Position numbers and translations under genes: made by a program
Shown here: positions 44,012 through 54,993 of the stretch, in pieces
How the letters are laid out: each line of letters opens with the position of its first letter
Numbering within the stretch: the first letter of the stretch is position 1
The notes under the pieces: model-generated
What the model was told of the DNA's origin: nothing
The model's input: the letters and a program-made list of their open reading frames with translations, nothing else
Databases searched by the model: none
NCBI GenBank assembly: GCA_001464335.1
Contig: LNEV01000009.1
Span: 248,001 to 312,000 of the forward strand
Direction of reading: 5' to 3'
Length of the DNA: 64,000 nucleotides
Source: Rhizobiales bacterium Ga0077545
GTDB taxonomy: Bacteria; Pseudomonadota; Alphaproteobacteria; Rhizobiales; Methylopilaceae

Positions 44012-44292
44012 CGAATTCTCCGATTGCGAACCGGCTTAGCCCGCCGCGCTCCCGGTTTCAACGGATAGGCGCCTGTCAGTGCATGGTTTCTACCCAGGCC
44101 GATTGCAACATTTGTTCCATGCAAAATTGCAATAACTGCATTGCTTCGCTGGGGCTCGTTTCAGCGCGTTCGATATATAGATGGATCGTTACAGAACGCG
44201 GCGATCAAGCGGCGTCCTGATCAACGAGAAGTCTTTCGACGTAGAAAACAAGAAATCAGGATCTACGCCAAAAGTATTATATGGAGAATGTC

Positions 44293-44538
44293 ATGAATTA
44301 TCGTGCTCTTGTTCTTGCCTCCGCCTTTGCTCTTGGTTCGAGTGCCGCTCTTGCGGGCGACGGTCATCAGGGAATTCAGGATCGTGATGGCGTGAATACC
44401 TCGAATGAGCTGAATTCGGCCCAGGTCGAGCTTCTTGAAGGCCGTGCGGCGGTGGTTTCCCCCGCGCCCTACACCGTGGACGCAAAACCGAGCGCCGAGC
44501 CGTCCTACTTCGACATTTCGGAGCGCGGCAACGACTGA
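44293..44538 (+). CDS. Small secreted hypothetical protein
   Basis: 81 residues. A signal peptide (YRALVLASAFALGSSAALA) and a polar mature part of about 60 residues (DGHQGIQDRDGVNTSNELN, ending SYFDISERGND) without cysteines or recognised domain. GGAGA lies about 5 nt before the ATG at 44293. The long AT-rich leader and a strong terminator indicate a single-gene unit that is well expressed. Function unknown. Confidence 0.78.
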   Translation: MNYRALVLASAFALGSSAALAGDGHQGIQDRDGVNTSNELNSAQVELLEGRAAVVSPAPYTVDAKPSAEPSYFDISERGND

Positions 44539-44556
44539 GGTCAACGCGCAAACAAA

Positions 44557-44585
44557 GAGGCCGCCCAACAGGGCGGCCTTTTTTG
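44557..44585 (+). terminator. Intrinsic terminator
   Basis: AGGCCGCCC, loop AACA, GGGCGGCCT then TTTTT, directly behind the 81-residue secreted-protein gene. Confidence 0.92.
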
Positions 44586-44667
44586 TTGCGCTCGCGCACA
44601 GACGGGGTGCGAAACCAGGCGCAGAGGTGCGGCTTTCCAAATTGCCGCACTGCTCTAAGCTCGCGCC

Positions 44668-45216
44668 ATGTCGACGATGAACCTGCCGAACACGATCACG
44701 GTCCTGCGCATCGTCGCCGTTCCCGTGGTCGTCTATCTCATTCTGGCCGGATATCTTCAGGCGGCGTTCTGGGTCTTTCTGGCGGCGGGCATTTCCGACG
44801 GCATCGACGGCTATCTGGCACGGGCCTGGGACCAGCGCACCAAGCTCGGGGCCTATCTCGATCCGATCGCCGACAAGTCGCTGCTCGTTTCCATCTTCAT
44901 CACGCTTGCCATCATCCAGTTCATCCCGATCTGGATCGCGATTGCCGTGGTTTCACGCGATCTGATGATCGTCGGGGCGGTCATCCTGTCCTGGCTGCTC
45001 GATCATCCGGTCACGATCCGGCCATTGATGATCTCCAAGGTGAACACGGTGCTGCAGATCGCTTTTGCCGCCTTTGCGCTCGGCTCGGCCGGATTCGGGA
45101 TCGAGGCACCGGACGTTCTTCTGCTCGTGGCCTATGTCACGGGCGTCTTGACGGTTCTGTCTGCTGCTGCCTATTTCGCGGCGTGGATGCGCCACATGGC
45201 CGAGGGAGCCGATTGA
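44668..45216 (+). CDS. CDP-alcohol phosphatidyltransferase family protein
   Basis: 182 residues, about five helices. The full CDP-alcohol phosphotransferase motif is present (DGIDGYLAR, then GAYLDPIADK), with all four metal-binding aspartates. Such enzymes join CDP-diacylglycerol to an alcohol such as glycerol-3-phosphate (PgsA) or make cardiolipin. The alcohol cannot be assigned here, and a second pgsA is usually found near uvrC in this order. It lies 2 nt upstream of the AI-2E-family gene in one operon with hdaA. Confidence 0.9.
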   Translation: MSTMNLPNTITVLRIVAVPVVVYLILAGYLQAAFWVFLAAGISDGIDGYLARAWDQRTKLGAYLDPIADKSLLVSIFITLAIIQFIPIWIAIAVVSRDLMIVGAVILSWLLDHPVTIRPLMISKVNTVLQIAFAAFALGSAGFGIEAPDVLLLVAYVTGVLTVLSAAAYFAAWMRHMAEGAD

Positions 45217-45218
45217 CC

Positions 45219-46331
45219 ATGGAAAGCTCCCGCCCGGAGATATCGCTGCAGCGGCAAGTCCTGTTCTGGAGCGGCGGCGCGCTTGTTCTCCTCGCCATCC
45301 TGCTGGTTCTGAAGGATGTGCTGCTGCCTTTCGTGGCCGGTTTTGCCCTTGCCTATCTGCTCGACCCTCTGGCCGACCGCCTGACAAAGCTCGGCATCGG
45401 CCGCACATGGGCCGCGCTCATCATCCTCGTCGGCTTTACGATTCTGCTCATCGTCATCTTCGCGACTTTGGCGCCGCTGCTGGCGGAGCAGTTCAACCAG
45501 CTCATGCGCGACCTGCCGGGCTATATCGACCGGATCCAGGTTGTGGTGACGGAACAGCTCGGCTGGCTGCGCGGCATGATGGGCGGGCAATTGCCGGATG
45601 TTCAGGGCTCCGTCGGCGAGATCGTTTCGCAGGGCGCGAGCTGGGTCATGACGGCGCTGGGCGGCCTTCTGGCTGGCGGCTCGGCGTTGATCTCGGTCGC
45701 GAGCCTTCTTGTCGTTACGCCGGTCGTTGCCTTCTACATGCTGGTCGACTGGGACCGCATGGTCAAAACCATCGACAGCGGGCTGCCGCTGCAAAGCCGG
45801 GACACGGTGCGCGCACTGGCGCGCGACATGAACATGGCGGTCGCAGGGTTCATTCGCGGACAGTCCATCGTCTGCATTCTGCTCGGCATCATGTATGCGA
45901 TCGGACTGACGCTCGTGGGGCTGAATTTCGGCCTTCTCATCGGTCTTATCGCGGGCATTATCGGGTTCATACCCTATGTCGGTACGCTGACGGGCCTTCT
46001 GATCGGCACGGGCGTCGCCATCGCGCAGTTCTGGCCGGATTATTTCAGCATTGGTGCCGTGCTGGCTGTTTTTGCCGTGGGCCAGTTCGTCGAGGGCAAC
46101 ATTCTTCAGCCGAACCTTGTGGGGCGGCAGGTCGGGCTTCATCCCGTCTGGCTGATGTTCGCGCTGCTGGCCTTTGGATCGTTGTTCGGGTTTGTCGGCC
46201 TTCTTCTTGCCGTGCCGCTTGCGGCCGCCATCGGCGTTCTCATTCGCTTTGCACTTGTCCGCTACAAGGAAAGCGCGATCTACAGGGGGGTGGTGCCGCC
46301 CGATAAGCCCGTCTCCAAGCGCAAGGCGTAA
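45219..46331 (+). CDS. AI-2E family transporter (PerM/YdiK type)
   Basis: 370 residues, about eight hydrophobic helices with a characteristic hydrophilic loop (LMRDLPGYIDRIQVVV). The family blocks FAGFALAYLLDPLADRL-like at the N-terminus and GPVRRG-like GQFVEGNILQPNLVG near the end are present. Members have been linked to autoinducer-2 export and Na+/H+ exchange, so the substrate is open. GGGAG precedes the ATG at 45219. It abuts hdaA without a gap. Confidence 0.88.
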   Translation: MESSRPEISLQRQVLFWSGGALVLLAILLVLKDVLLPFVAGFALAYLLDPLADRLTKLGIGRTWAALIILVGFTILLIVIFATLAPLLAEQFNQLMRDLPGYIDRIQVVVTEQLGWLRGMMGGQLPDVQGSVGEIVSQGASWVMTALGGLLAGGSALISVASLLVVTPVVAFYMLVDWDRMVKTIDSGLPLQSRDTVRALARDMNMAVAGFIRGQSIVCILLGIMYAIGLTLVGLNFGLLIGLIAGIIGFIPYVGTLTGLLIGTGVAIAQFWPDYFSIGAVLAVFAVGQFVEGNILQPNLVGRQVGLHPVWLMFALLAFGSLFGFVGLLLAVPLAAAIGVLIRFALVRYKESAIYRGVVPPDKPVSKRKA

Positions 46332-47009
46332 ATGCCCCGGCAATTGACGTTTCCTCTTGAGCATTCGGCGAAGCTGACGGCTGACGATTTCCTGCCCGCG
46401 CCGGCAAATGCCACCGCGCATGCCATCATCGAGGCATGGCCGGAATGGCCGGCGCGCGGGCTTCTGCTCAGCGGTCCGGCCGGCAGCGGAAAAAGCCATC
46501 TCGCAGCGATCTGGGCAGACCGGGCGGAGGCAGAGGCCGTCGAGGCCGAGGCGTTGACGGATGACAAGGTCGCGGCACTCGAAGAGGGCGCGGCCGTGGT
46601 GGTTGAGAACATCGATTTGCCGGCGGTTTCCGAAACGACGCTCTTTCATCTCATGAACACGGTGCGCGAGCAGGGAAACTGGCTGCTGTTGACCGCGTCC
46701 CAGAGCCCGGGCCCCCTCTGGCCGCAACTTCCCGATCTTGCGTCCCGGCTGCGACAAATTCCGCTGGCCGAATTGCAGCCTCCCGATGACGGCCTCGTCC
46801 GTGCCGTCCTCATCAAGCTCTTCGACGACCGCCAGCTTGCCGTCGATGCCGAGGTGATCGACTATATCGCCCGGCGGATGGTGCGTTCGCTTGGCGCGGC
46901 ACGGGAAATCGTTGCTGCGCTCGACGAAGAAGCCCTCGCGCTTGGGCGGCGCGTCACCAGACCTGTCGCCTCAGCCGTGCTGGCGCGTCTTACCTCCGAA
47001 GTGGATTGA
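46332..47009 (+). CDS. hdaA: DnaA-related regulator HdaA
   Basis: 225 residues. The N-terminus has RQLTFPLEH, which matches the clamp-binding QL-x-FPL motif of Hda proteins. Walker [15 protein letters not shown] and a DnaA-like AAA+ core follow; the C-terminal DnaA DNA-binding domain is missing, as in Hda. With the DNA-loaded sliding clamp it stimulates ATP hydrolysis by DnaA after initiation. In Alphaproteobacteria HdaA commonly sits next to a PerM-type gene and ppk1. The ATG follows the previous stop directly. Confidence 0.92.
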   Translation: MPRQLTFPLEHSAKLTADDFLPAPANATAHAIIEAWPEWPARGLLLSGPAGSGKSHLAAIWADRAEAEAVEAEALTDDKVAALEEGAAVVVENIDLPAVSETTLFHLMNTVREQGNWLLLTASQSPGPLWPQLPDLASRLRQIPLAELQPPDDGLVRAVLIKLFDDRQLAVDAEVIDYIARRMVRSLGAAREIVAALDEEALALGRRVTRPVASAVLARLTSEVD

Positions 47010-47082
47010 GATTTTGACCGTCGCTCCACCGTCACGAAGCCGTCGTACACCGCGCCAGATGCGAGCGCAGGATGAACATGCC

Positions 47083-49260
47083 ATGACCGACACTCAGATG
47101 GATTCGGACAAGACCAGGACGAAGAAAGCGCCGGTTCTCGATGTGCGCCATTCGCCGGAACGGTTCATCAATCGTGAGCTTTCCTGGCTGCAGTTCAACC
47201 GGCGGGTGATGGAGGAAGCCGCGAACCCGCAGCATCCGTTGCTGGAGCAGGTCCGATTCCTGTCGATTTCGGCCAACAATCTCGATGAATTCTTCATGGT
47301 GCGTGTCGCGGGCCTGAAGGGGCAGGTGCGTACGGGTGTGACCGTGGTCAGCCCGGATGGCCGCACGCCTCTGGAGCAGCTTCACGCGATCAATCTTGTC
47401 GTCGGCGATCTTGCGCGCGACCAGCAGATGCGCTGGCTGGAGCTGCAGAAGGATCTCGCGAAGGTGAGCATCGAGGTCGTCGGCAAGGACGATCTCAAAT
47501 CCTCCGAGCTCAAATTTCTCGATGAGAATTTCCTCAATTACATCTTCCCCGTCTTGACGCCTTTGGCGATCGATCCGGCACATCCGTTCCCCTTCATTCC
47601 CAATCTCGGCTTTTCGCTGGCCCTCCAGCTCCAGCGGCAGAGCGATGGCCGTCCGCTCAACGCGCTCGTGCGCGTGCCGGCCTCGATCGACCGTTTCATC
47701 CGCATTCCGGAAAGCGAACCGGGCATCGCGCGCTTCGTGCTGCTGGAAGACGTGATCGGCCTGTTCATCAACCGCCTGTTCCCCGGCTACATCGTGAACG
47801 GGCAGGGTGCCTTCCGTGTCATCCGCGACAGCGATCTCGAAGTCGAGGAAGAGGCGGAGGATCTCGTCCGTTTGTTCGAATCCGCGCTGAAACAGCGCAA
47901 ACGCGGCTCGGTCATCCGCCTGGAAATACAGACGCAGACCCCGCCGGAATTGAGGGCCTTTGTTGCCTCCGCGCTCGATGTGGTCGACGACGAAATCTTC
48001 CTCGTCGATGGCCTCATCGCGCTCAACGAGCTTTCGCAGATCGTGTCCGTCGACCGTCCCGAACTGAAATTCATTCCCTACAATCCGCGGTTCCCCGAGC
48101 GCATCCGCGAGCATGGCGGCGATTGCTTCGCGGCCATCAAGCAGAAGGACATTGTCGTCCATCATCCGTTCGAGAGCTTCGATGCCGTGGTGCAGTTTCT
48201 GAACCAGGCCGCGCGCGATCCGAACGTCGTTGCGATCAAGCAGACCCTGTACCGGACCTCGAAGGACAGCCCGATCGTCAAAGCACTGGCGGAGGCGGCC
48301 GAGGCCGGAAAGTCGGTGACGGCGCTTGTCGAACTGAAGGCGCGTTTCGACGAGGAAGCCAATATCCGCTGGGCGCGCGACCTCGAAAAGGCCGGAGTGC
48401 AGGTGGTTTACGGCTTCCTTGAGCTGAAGACGCATTCCAAGCTATCGCTGGTCGTGCGGCGCGAGGGCGGCGCGCTCGTGACCTATTGCCATGTCGGTAC
48501 GGGCAATTATCACCCTGTAACGGCAAAGGTTTATACCGACCTGTCGTTCTTCACGGCAGACCCGGTTCTAGGCCGCGATGTCACGCGCGTCTTCAACTTC
48601 ATCACGGGATACGCGGAGCCCGTCGAGCTGGAAGCGATGGCGGTTTCGCCGTTCAGCCTGCGCCGCAAGATCCTCAGCTCCATTGCCCAGGAAGTCGAGC
48701 ACGCGAAAGCGGGACGCCCGGCTGCGATCTGGTTGAAGATGAACTCGCTCGTGGACAGCGTCATCATCGATGCCCTTTACGATGCGGGCCGTGCCGGAGT
48801 TGAGGTCGATCTCGTCGTGCGCGGCATCTGCTGCCTGCGTCCAGGTGTTCCCGGACTGTCGGAAACCATTCGCGTCAAATCCATCGTCGGCCGGTTTCTC
48901 GAGCATTCGCGTATTTACTGCTTCGGCAATGGCCACGGCCTCCCGAGCCCGGATGCCGCCGTCTACATCGCATCGGCGGATCTGATGCCGCGCAATCTCG
49001 ACCGCCGGGTCGAGGCGATGATTCCGATCCTGAACCCTACCGTTCACGAGCAGGTTCTGGATCAGATCATGGTCGCGAATCTGAAAGACAATCAGCAAAG
49101 CTGGCGCGTGCTGCCGGACGGAACCTCGGAGAGGATCACGCTGGCGGACGGCGATGAGCCGTTCAACGCGCATCGCTATTTCATGACCAATCCAAGCCTC
49201 TCCGGGCGCGGGAAGTCGCTGAAAAAGAGTTCGCCGCGTCGCCTGGCGAAACGGGGGTAA
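47083..49260 (+). CDS. ppk1: Polyphosphate kinase 1
   Basis: 725 residues. [15 protein letters not shown], then FFMVRVAGL, catalytic histidine in [10 protein letters not shown] and the C-terminal block [20 protein letters not shown] identify PPK1. It polymerises ATP gamma-phosphate into polyphosphate. ATG at 47083 was selected; in-frame starts upstream run into hdaA. ppx follows after one base, so synthesis and breakdown of polyphosphate are co-expressed. Confidence 0.96.
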   Translation: MTDTQMDSDKTRTKKAPVLDVRHSPERFINRELSWLQFNRRVMEEAANPQHPLLEQVRFLSISANNLDEFFMVRVAGLKGQVRTGVTVVSPDGRTPLEQLHAINLVVGDLARDQQMRWLELQKDLAKVSIEVVGKDDLKSSELKFLDENFLNYIFPVLTPLAIDPAHPFPFIPNLGFSLALQLQRQSDGRPLNALVRVPASIDRFIRIPESEPGIARFVLLEDVIGLFINRLFPGYIVNGQGAFRVIRDSDLEVEEEAEDLVRLFESALKQRKRGSVIRLEIQTQTPPELRAFVASALDVVDDEIFLVDGLIALNELSQIVSVDRPELKFIPYNPRFPERIREHGGDCFAAIKQKDIVVHHPFESFDAVVQFLNQAARDPNVVAIKQTLYRTSKDSPIVKALAEAAEAGKSVTALVELKARFDEEANIRWARDLEKAGVQVVYGFLELKTHSKLSLVVRREGGALVTYCHVGTGNYHPVTAKVYTDLSFFTADPVLGRDVTRVFNFITGYAEPVELEAMAVSPFSLRRKILSSIAQEVEHAKAGRPAAIWLKMNSLVDSVIIDALYDAGRAGVEVDLVVRGICCLRPGVPGLSETIRVKSIVGRFLEHSRIYCFGNGHGLPSPDAAVYIASADLMPRNLDRRVEAMIPILNPTVHEQVLDQIMVANLKDNQQSWRVLPDGTSERITLADGDEPFNAHRYFMTNPSLSGRGKSLKKSSPRRLAKRG

Positions 49261-49261
49261 C

Positions 49262-50788
49262 GTGCTGAATTTGTTCGGGCAGGAAGAAGAAGCGCGCGGG
49301 AGACTTCGGAACGGGCCGCCCATGGCGGTCATCGACATCGGCTCGAACTCGGTTCGTCTGGTCGTCTATGACGGCATTTCCCGCAGCCCGACGGCAATCT
49401 TCAACGAAAAGGTGCTGTGCGGTCTCGGCCGCTCGGTCGCGACGACGGGTAAGCTGACCGCGGGCGCGGTCACAAAGGCTTTGGCGGCGATCCGGCGCTT
49501 TCGGGCGTTGTGCGATGTGATGAAGGTCGGCGAGGTGAAGGTGCTCGCCACCGCCGCCGCGCGCGATGCCTCGAACGGCGAAGAATTTCTCGACACGGCG
49601 CGCAAGATTTGCCGCGCGGACATCGAACTGCTCTCCGGCGGGCGAGAGGCGCATTTGTCCGCCCTCGGTGTGTATTCCGGGTTCTGGAAGCCGGCCGGGC
49701 TTGTCGGCGATCTGGGTGGCGGCAGTCTCGAACTTGTCAGCATCAAGGGATCGGAAATCGGGCAGGGCGTCACGCTTCCGCTTGGTGGCCTTGCTCTGCA
49801 GGATTTGTCCGAGGGATCGCTGAAGAAGGCGCAGAAGGTCGTGAAGACGGCCCTCGCAGGCGTGCCCGATCTGAAAGCGTTCGAAGGCAGCGATTTCTAT
49901 GCGGTTGGTGGCACCTGGCGTGCGCTCGTGCGCCTGCATATGGCGCAGAAGAATTATCCGCTGCGCGTGATGCATGGTTATACGCTCCCCGCAAAAGAGG
50001 CGCTCACGCTGTGCCGCCGCATCCAGCGTGGTCCGCTCGAGACCATCAAGGGCATCGAATTCGTGCCGTCCGACCGTCGCCCGCTGCTGCCTTACGGCGC
50101 GCTGGTGCTGGAAAACGTCATCAAGGCGATCAAGGCGCGCAATGTCGTGACATCGGCCCTCGGCGTGCGCGAAGGGCTCCTGTACGAATTGCTGGACGAC
50201 GAAACGAAGGAGCAGGACCCGCTCATCGTCGCCTCCGTCGAACTCGGGCTGCTGCGCTCGCGCTCGCCCCGGCATGGCCACGAACTCGTCGAATGGACCG
50301 ATTCGCTCGTCGGCAGCATGGCTTTGCCCGAAGATGAATATGACCGGCGGCTACGTCACGCCGCCTGCCATCTGGCGGATATCGGCTGGCGGGCCCACCC
50401 CGATTATCGCGGGGAACAGGGCTTCAGCATCATCGCAAACGCCGCCTTTGTCGGCATCGACCATCCCGGGCGCTGCTATCTCGCGCTGACAAACCTGTTC
50501 CGCCACGAAGGTCTGCGCGAGGATCTGGTCAGCCCGCGCATACGGGAGATCACGGCGCCTGCGATCATCGCGCGCGCTCGTCTTCTGGGGGCGGCCATGC
50601 GCGTTGCCTATCTCGTTTCGGCCTCGATGCCGGGCGTGCTTCCGCGCACGAGCCTCAAGCTCAACGGCGAGCGTCTTGTATTGACGCTTCCGGAAAATCT
50701 TAAGGATCTTGCCGGAGATCGCCTTGCCAATCGCGTGCGGCAGATGGCGCGCCTGATCGGCAAGGAACCGCAGGTCGAAATCCAGTAA
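49262..50788 (+). CDS. ppx: Exopolyphosphatase (Ppx/GppA family)
   Basis: 508 residues. Ppx/GppA ATPase-like fold with AVIDIGSNSVRLVVYD (phosphate loop 1) and GDLGGGSLELV (loop 2), catalytic glutamate region ARDASNGEEFL, and a helical C-terminal domain (about 330-500). It releases phosphate from polyphosphate; GppA-type pppGpp hydrolysis is also possible. Start GTG at 49262, one base behind the ppk1 stop. Confidence 0.94.
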   Translation: MLNLFGQEEEARGRLRNGPPMAVIDIGSNSVRLVVYDGISRSPTAIFNEKVLCGLGRSVATTGKLTAGAVTKALAAIRRFRALCDVMKVGEVKVLATAAARDASNGEEFLDTARKICRADIELLSGGREAHLSALGVYSGFWKPAGLVGDLGGGSLELVSIKGSEIGQGVTLPLGGLALQDLSEGSLKKAQKVVKTALAGVPDLKAFEGSDFYAVGGTWRALVRLHMAQKNYPLRVMHGYTLPAKEALTLCRRIQRGPLETIKGIEFVPSDRRPLLPYGALVLENVIKAIKARNVVTSALGVREGLLYELLDDETKEQDPLIVASVELGLLRSRSPRHGHELVEWTDSLVGSMALPEDEYDRRLRHAACHLADIGWRAHPDYRGEQGFSIIANAAFVGIDHPGRCYLALTNLFRHEGLREDLVSPRIREITAPAIIARARLLGAAMRVAYLVSASMPGVLPRTSLKLNGERLVLTLPENLKDLAGDRLANRVRQMARLIGKEPQVEIQ

Positions 50789-50915
50789 ACGCAGCTGATC
50801 GCTGTAGGCCGAAATTCGTAATTGAACCTTCGGCTTAAGCTCTTTGTTTATCTCTTCTGCGTCAAAGTGCCGTGGGCTGGCGGACTTTTTCCGTGATTCC
50901 AGGGGCATTTCGACG

Positions 50916-53018
50916 ATGGGCATTCCAACGCTTACGATGAGTACGGTTCTGCGCGTCCTGTTCGGCGCGATTGGCATTGTCGCGATCGCGGCTCTTGCCG
51001 TTCCGATGTACGGCGAGTTGAACAAGTTCAATCAGAGCCGCAAGACGGTTACGATCGCAGAGGCCGGCAGCGAGGTTTTCGCGGCGCTGCAGAATGTCCG
51101 TGTGCAACGCGGACCGACGCGTGTGGCGCTTGAGGCTGAGGCTCCCGCCAGCAAGGCATTCATGGACGGCAACATCGCCGCCCGCGCCGTGGCCGATCCG
51201 GCTGTTCAAAAGGTTGTCGAGCTTTGCGCCGACATCAATTGCAGCGGTCAGGACAAGGCCATTTTCGAGGGGCTTCCGGCCAGCCTCGAAAAATACATCG
51301 AACTTCGTGCCGCGTCCGACAAAGCGCTCGGCGTGCCTCTCGCGGAGCGTCCGGCAGGCATCTCCAAGGCATACAACGCCGCGGCGACCGACGTCGTCGA
51401 CCGCCTGGAAGCCATGTCGGTCGCGCTCGGCGAGCAGGTGCGCATGGTCGATACGACGATTGCCGAACTGATGGCGATCAAACAGGCCGCATGGCTCTCG
51501 CGCGATGGTGTCGGCCTCGACCGAACGGCGCTCACCGATGCGCGGCGTTTGAAGGAGATCACACCCGCTCTTGACCGCAAGATGTCCGATCTGCGCGGAC
51601 GTGCCCTTTCCAACTGGTCCGTCGTCAAGGAACTGGTCGCGCGTCCCGGCGTCTCCGCCGAGATCGTCGGTCTGGTCAAGGCTGCGGATGCAAAAGTGTT
51701 TACGGAATACGAGGCGCTCCGCAACACAGCTTACAAGGAAGTCGAAGCGCGGCAGGAGACCTACACGGTCTCGAACGACCGGCTCAACGGCGATGGCATC
51801 GAGGCTCTGGAAGCCATGACGGCCATCCCCAATGCAGCGATGCGCCTGACGAAGGAACATGCGGAAGAACTGCATGCCAATGCCCGGCAGTCCATGATCG
51901 TCGGCGGCGCCATGCTGTTCGGCGTCATGATGCTCGGCGCAGCCGGCTTCGTGGTCGTGCACCTCCGTATCACCAAACCCATTGCCGAGATGACGGATGC
52001 CATGCGCAGCCTTGCTTCGGGCAATCTCGATGTCGCAATTCCCGGCGCCGACCGTACCGACGAGATCGGCTCGATGGCCACAGCGGTCGAAGTGTTCAAG
52101 CGCGGCGCGATCGAGCAGAAGCGGATGGAACAGGACGCTGAAAGCCTCAAGGTGAGCACCGAAGCCGAGAAGAAAAAGGCGATGGCCGATCTCGCCCACG
52201 GCTTCAACCAGCGCGTTGGAAGCCTCGTGGACACGCTGGTTGCCGCGGCAGGTCAGCTCGAATCGACGGCGAACGACATGACATCCACCGCCGAGCGGAC
52301 AAACGAGCAGTCTTCGGTTCTGGCCGAATCGTCCCGCGAAACCGGTGCGAGCGTCCAGACAGTCGCTGCGGCGACGGAAGAGCTTGCGTCCTCCGCCAAC
52401 GAGATCGGCTTGCAGATTTCCAGCACCGCCGAACGTACACGCAAGGCGGTCGAGGATGTCCGGAAAACGGACCTGACCGTTCAGGCTCTCTCGGCCAGCG
52501 CCGAGAAGATCGAGACCGTGGTCGGCCTCATCAACGACATTGCGGCGCGCACCAATCTCCTCGCGCTCAATGCGACGATCGAGGCGGCTCGTGCCGGTGA
52601 TGCCGGTCGGGGCTTTGCGGTCGTTGCGCAGGAAGTGAAGGATCTCGCGAACCAGACGATCAAGGCGACCGACGAGATCACCGAACAGATCCGCCAGCTT
52701 CAGCAGGCAACCGGCGGCGCCGTCGGCGCGATCCAGTCGATCGGCCGGACCATCGAACAGGTCGACGAGATCGCCAACACGATCGCCGCAGCTGCGGAGG
52801 AGCAGCAATCGGCGACGCAGGAAATCGCCCGCAGCGTGTCGCAGGCGGCGAAGGGCACCGACAGTGTCGGCCAGAGCGTCGATCTGGTCAGCGAAGCGGC
52901 CTCGCGCACGGGTTCCTCGGCAACACAGGTTCTGGCCTCGGCCCGCGAACTCGCCCGATCTTCGGGTGAACTCCGCTCCGAAATCCAGTCCTTCCTGTCG
53001 ACGATGGAAGCGGCCTGA
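50916..53018 (+). CDS. Methyl-accepting chemotaxis protein
   Basis: 700 residues. Membrane helix 1 (about 9-31), a periplasmic helical sensor of about 295 residues, membrane helix 2 ([20 protein letters not shown]), a HAMP domain ([19 protein letters not shown]) and a cytoplasmic signalling domain with [20 protein letters not shown] and [13 protein letters not shown]. The ligand is unknown. It ends FLSTMEAA without a CheR-binding pentapeptide. ATG at 50916 was chosen; another at 50937 is possible. No chemotaxis genes are adjacent. Confidence 0.92.
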   Translation: MGIPTLTMSTVLRVLFGAIGIVAIAALAVPMYGELNKFNQSRKTVTIAEAGSEVFAALQNVRVQRGPTRVALEAEAPASKAFMDGNIAARAVADPAVQKVVELCADINCSGQDKAIFEGLPASLEKYIELRAASDKALGVPLAERPAGISKAYNAAATDVVDRLEAMSVALGEQVRMVDTTIAELMAIKQAAWLSRDGVGLDRTALTDARRLKEITPALDRKMSDLRGRALSNWSVVKELVARPGVSAEIVGLVKAADAKVFTEYEALRNTAYKEVEARQETYTVSNDRLNGDGIEALEAMTAIPNAAMRLTKEHAEELHANARQSMIVGGAMLFGVMMLGAAGFVVVHLRITKPIAEMTDAMRSLASGNLDVAIPGADRTDEIGSMATAVEVFKRGAIEQKRMEQDAESLKVSTEAEKKKAMADLAHGFNQRVGSLVDTLVAAAGQLESTANDMTSTAERTNEQSSVLAESSRETGASVQTVAAATEELASSANEIGLQISSTAERTRKAVEDVRKTDLTVQALSASAEKIETVVGLINDIAARTNLLALNATIEAARAGDAGRGFAVVAQEVKDLANQTIKATDEITEQIRQLQQATGGAVGAIQSIGRTIEQVDEIANTIAAAAEEQQSATQEIARSVSQAAKGTDSVGQSVDLVSEAASRTGSSATQVLASARELARSSGELRSEIQSFLSTMEAA

Positions 53019-53030
53019 CACACATGAAAC

Positions 53031-53057
53031 ACAGCCGCGCCGGACAGGCGCGGCTGT
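53031..53057 (+). terminator. Hairpin behind the chemoreceptor gene
   Basis: ACAGCCGCGCC and GGCGCGGCTGT, an 11-bp perfect stem with 5-nt loop; no T-run follows. Confidence 0.6.
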
Positions 53058-53125
53058 GCAGTTCGCCGGCTGAGGTCTGAAACGAAGTCCCGGCGAGTGA
53101 CGTCTAAATACCCATGTAAGCGATC

Positions 53126-53680
53126 ATGCCGACAACGCGTTTTGTGGTGACCGGCGGGCCCGGTTCCGGCAAGAGCACGCTCCTTGCGGCGCTTGAAGCG
53201 CGCGGCTTTGCCGTTGCAGAAGAAGCCGGTCGCGCAATCATTCGTGAGCAGGTGGCCGCAGGCGGAAACGCCTTGCCCTGGGCTGACCGTGAAGCCTTCG
53301 CGCAGGAGATGCTTGCGCGCGACATAGCCTCATATGTGCGGTTTGCAGATGCCCGCAGCCCGGTCTTCTTCGACCGTGGCGTGCCTGACATCGCCGGATA
53401 TCTGACTTTGTGCGGACTGGATGTGCCGGTGAACGTCTCGGCGGCGATTTCAGAGTGCCGGTATGCCGATCCGGTCTTCATCGCGCCGTTCTGGCGCGAA
53501 ATCTACGCGCAGGACAAAGAGCGCAAGCAGGATCCGCACGAAGCGGAACGCACATATCTGACGATGAAGCGCGTCTATTCGGAGCTTGGATACACGCTGC
53601 TCGAACTGCCGAGGGAGAACGTCGACGGACGCGTCGAATTCGTCCTTTCGGCGCTCAGGTCTTCACCTCGACCGTGCTGA
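53126..53680 (+). CDS. P-loop ATPase (AAA_28-like)
   Basis: 184 residues. Walker [16 protein letters not shown] is at 8-22, followed by [11 protein letters not shown] and [16 protein letters not shown], the pattern of the AAA_28/NadR-like P-loop family of predicted ATPases or small-molecule kinases. The substrate is unknown. Its last 26 bases overlap the 3' end of the convergent rnd gene. It stands alone behind the chemoreceptor. Confidence 0.85.
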   Translation: MPTTRFVVTGGPGSGKSTLLAALEARGFAVAEEAGRAIIREQVAAGGNALPWADREAFAQEMLARDIASYVRFADARSPVFFDRGVPDIAGYLTLCGLDVPVNVSAAISECRYADPVFIAPFWREIYAQDKERKQDPHEAERTYLTMKRVYSELGYTLLELPRENVDGRVEFVLSALRSSPRPC

Positions 53681-54806
53681 CGCGGCCTTTGCGGACGCCG
53701 AGCGCGAGCTCTCCGCGCTTGAGGCCGAGCGCCTTTTCTCCGAACAGTTCGCGCCGCCAGCCGTGAAGGGCGGGAACGTCCGCGTTGTCATCGGTTGCGA
53801 TCTTTTCGAGGTCTTCGGTCGTCGCGAGAATCTTCGGCGCCACGCCTTCCTTCTCGGCCACCATTTTCAGCAGCACGCGCAGAAGCTCAACCGTTGCGCT
53901 TGCGCTTGGCGGCGGCGGACGGTCGCGCTCGACGCGGGGCAGGGTGGAGGGATCACGCGCAAGGCCCTGTTTGACGGCAACGATAATGTCGCCTCCGGCC
54001 TTCGACCGCTCGAAACCGTTCGGCAGGCCGCGCAGGCTGCCGAGAGCCTCGGCCGTTGTCGGGCCGCGCATGGCGATTTCGGCCAGGATCTCGTCTTTCA
54101 GGATGCGCGAGCGCGGCACGTTGCGCGTCTGCGCTTCTGTTTCGCGCCAGGCGGCGATGTCCATCAGGACGCCGATTTCCTTCGGCTTGCGCAGCCGCGC
54201 CTTGACGCGCTTCCAGGCGTCTTCGGGGGCCTGGCGGTAGGTTTCGGCGGAGGTGAGGACGGCCATCTCATCGACGAGCCAGCCGGCGCGGCCGCGTTTT
54301 TCCAGATCTTCGGCAAGCCGCCGGTAGACGTCGCGCAGATGGGTGACGTCCGCAAGGGCATAGGACACCTGTGCATCGGTGAGCGGCCTGCGGCTCCAGT
54401 CGGTGAAGCGGGAGGATTTGTCGAGCTGCACGCCCGTGATGCGCTGCACCAGCTGGTCGTAGGAAACGCTCTCGCCATAGCCGAGCACCATCGCCGCGAC
54501 CTGGCTGTCGAAAACCGGATGCGGGATCATCTTGGCGAGATGCCACATGATCTCGATGTCCTGCCGGCCCGCATGAAAGACCTTGAGCACCGATTCATTC
54601 GCCATAAGGTCGAAAACCGGCTTCAGATCCATCCCGGGCGCCAACGCGTCGATGGCCACCGCGCCTTCGTCGTCCGCAAGCTGGATGACGCAAAGCTTCG
54701 GCCAGAAGGTCGTTTCGCGAAGAAACTCAGTATCGACAGTGACGAATTCGGAGCGGGCAAGCCGTTCGCAGGCTGCCTCTACTTCCGCAGTGTTGGTAAG
54801 GATCAT
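53655..54806 (-). CDS. rnd: Ribonuclease D
   Basis: 383 residues. DEDDy exonuclease: DTEF (first Asp/Glu), HAGRQDIE (second Asp), and the Tyr/Asp pair in [13 protein letters not shown]. Two HRDC domains follow (about 210-290 and 300-375). RNase D trims tRNA 3' ends. ATG at 54806 ([13 protein letters not shown]) is preceded by GGCGGGG; ATG at 54815 is a close alternative. It is divergent from aspS, with which it is often linked in this order. Confidence 0.94.
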   Translation of the reverse strand: MILTNTAEVEAACERLARSEFVTVDTEFLRETTFWPKLCVIQLADDEGAVAIDALAPGMDLKPVFDLMANESVLKVFHAGRQDIEIMWHLAKMIPHPVFDSQVAAMVLGYGESVSYDQLVQRITGVQLDKSSRFTDWSRRPLTDAQVSYALADVTHLRDVYRRLAEDLEKRGRAGWLVDEMAVLTSAETYRQAPEDAWKRVKARLRKPKEIGVLMDIAAWRETEAQTRNVPRSRILKDEILAEIAMRGPTTAEALGSLRGLPNGFERSKAGGDIIVAVKQGLARDPSTLPRVERDRPPPPSASATVELLRVLLKMVAEKEGVAPKILATTEDLEKIATDDNADVPALHGWRRELFGEKALGLKRGELALGVRKGRVSTVEVKT

Positions 54807-54993
54807 CCCCGCCATATACCCGACTCGGTGGCCCCGCACGATATTAGACGCGGACTAATTTGACGCGGGCAAGGGTGACGGCGAGTTGACAAACGTTCAA
54901 TTGCCGTGCGGTTTGTCCGCCCCTTAGAACGCTTTGACCGTGACGCTTGGACAGCCTGGGCGAAACGGCCGCTTCATCAGGATTTTCAAGACG

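Noticed and set aside
50862-53021. 719-codon open frame opposite the chemoreceptor gene
   Set aside because: The plus strand has a full receptor with HAMP and signalling domains, so this is an antisense shadow.
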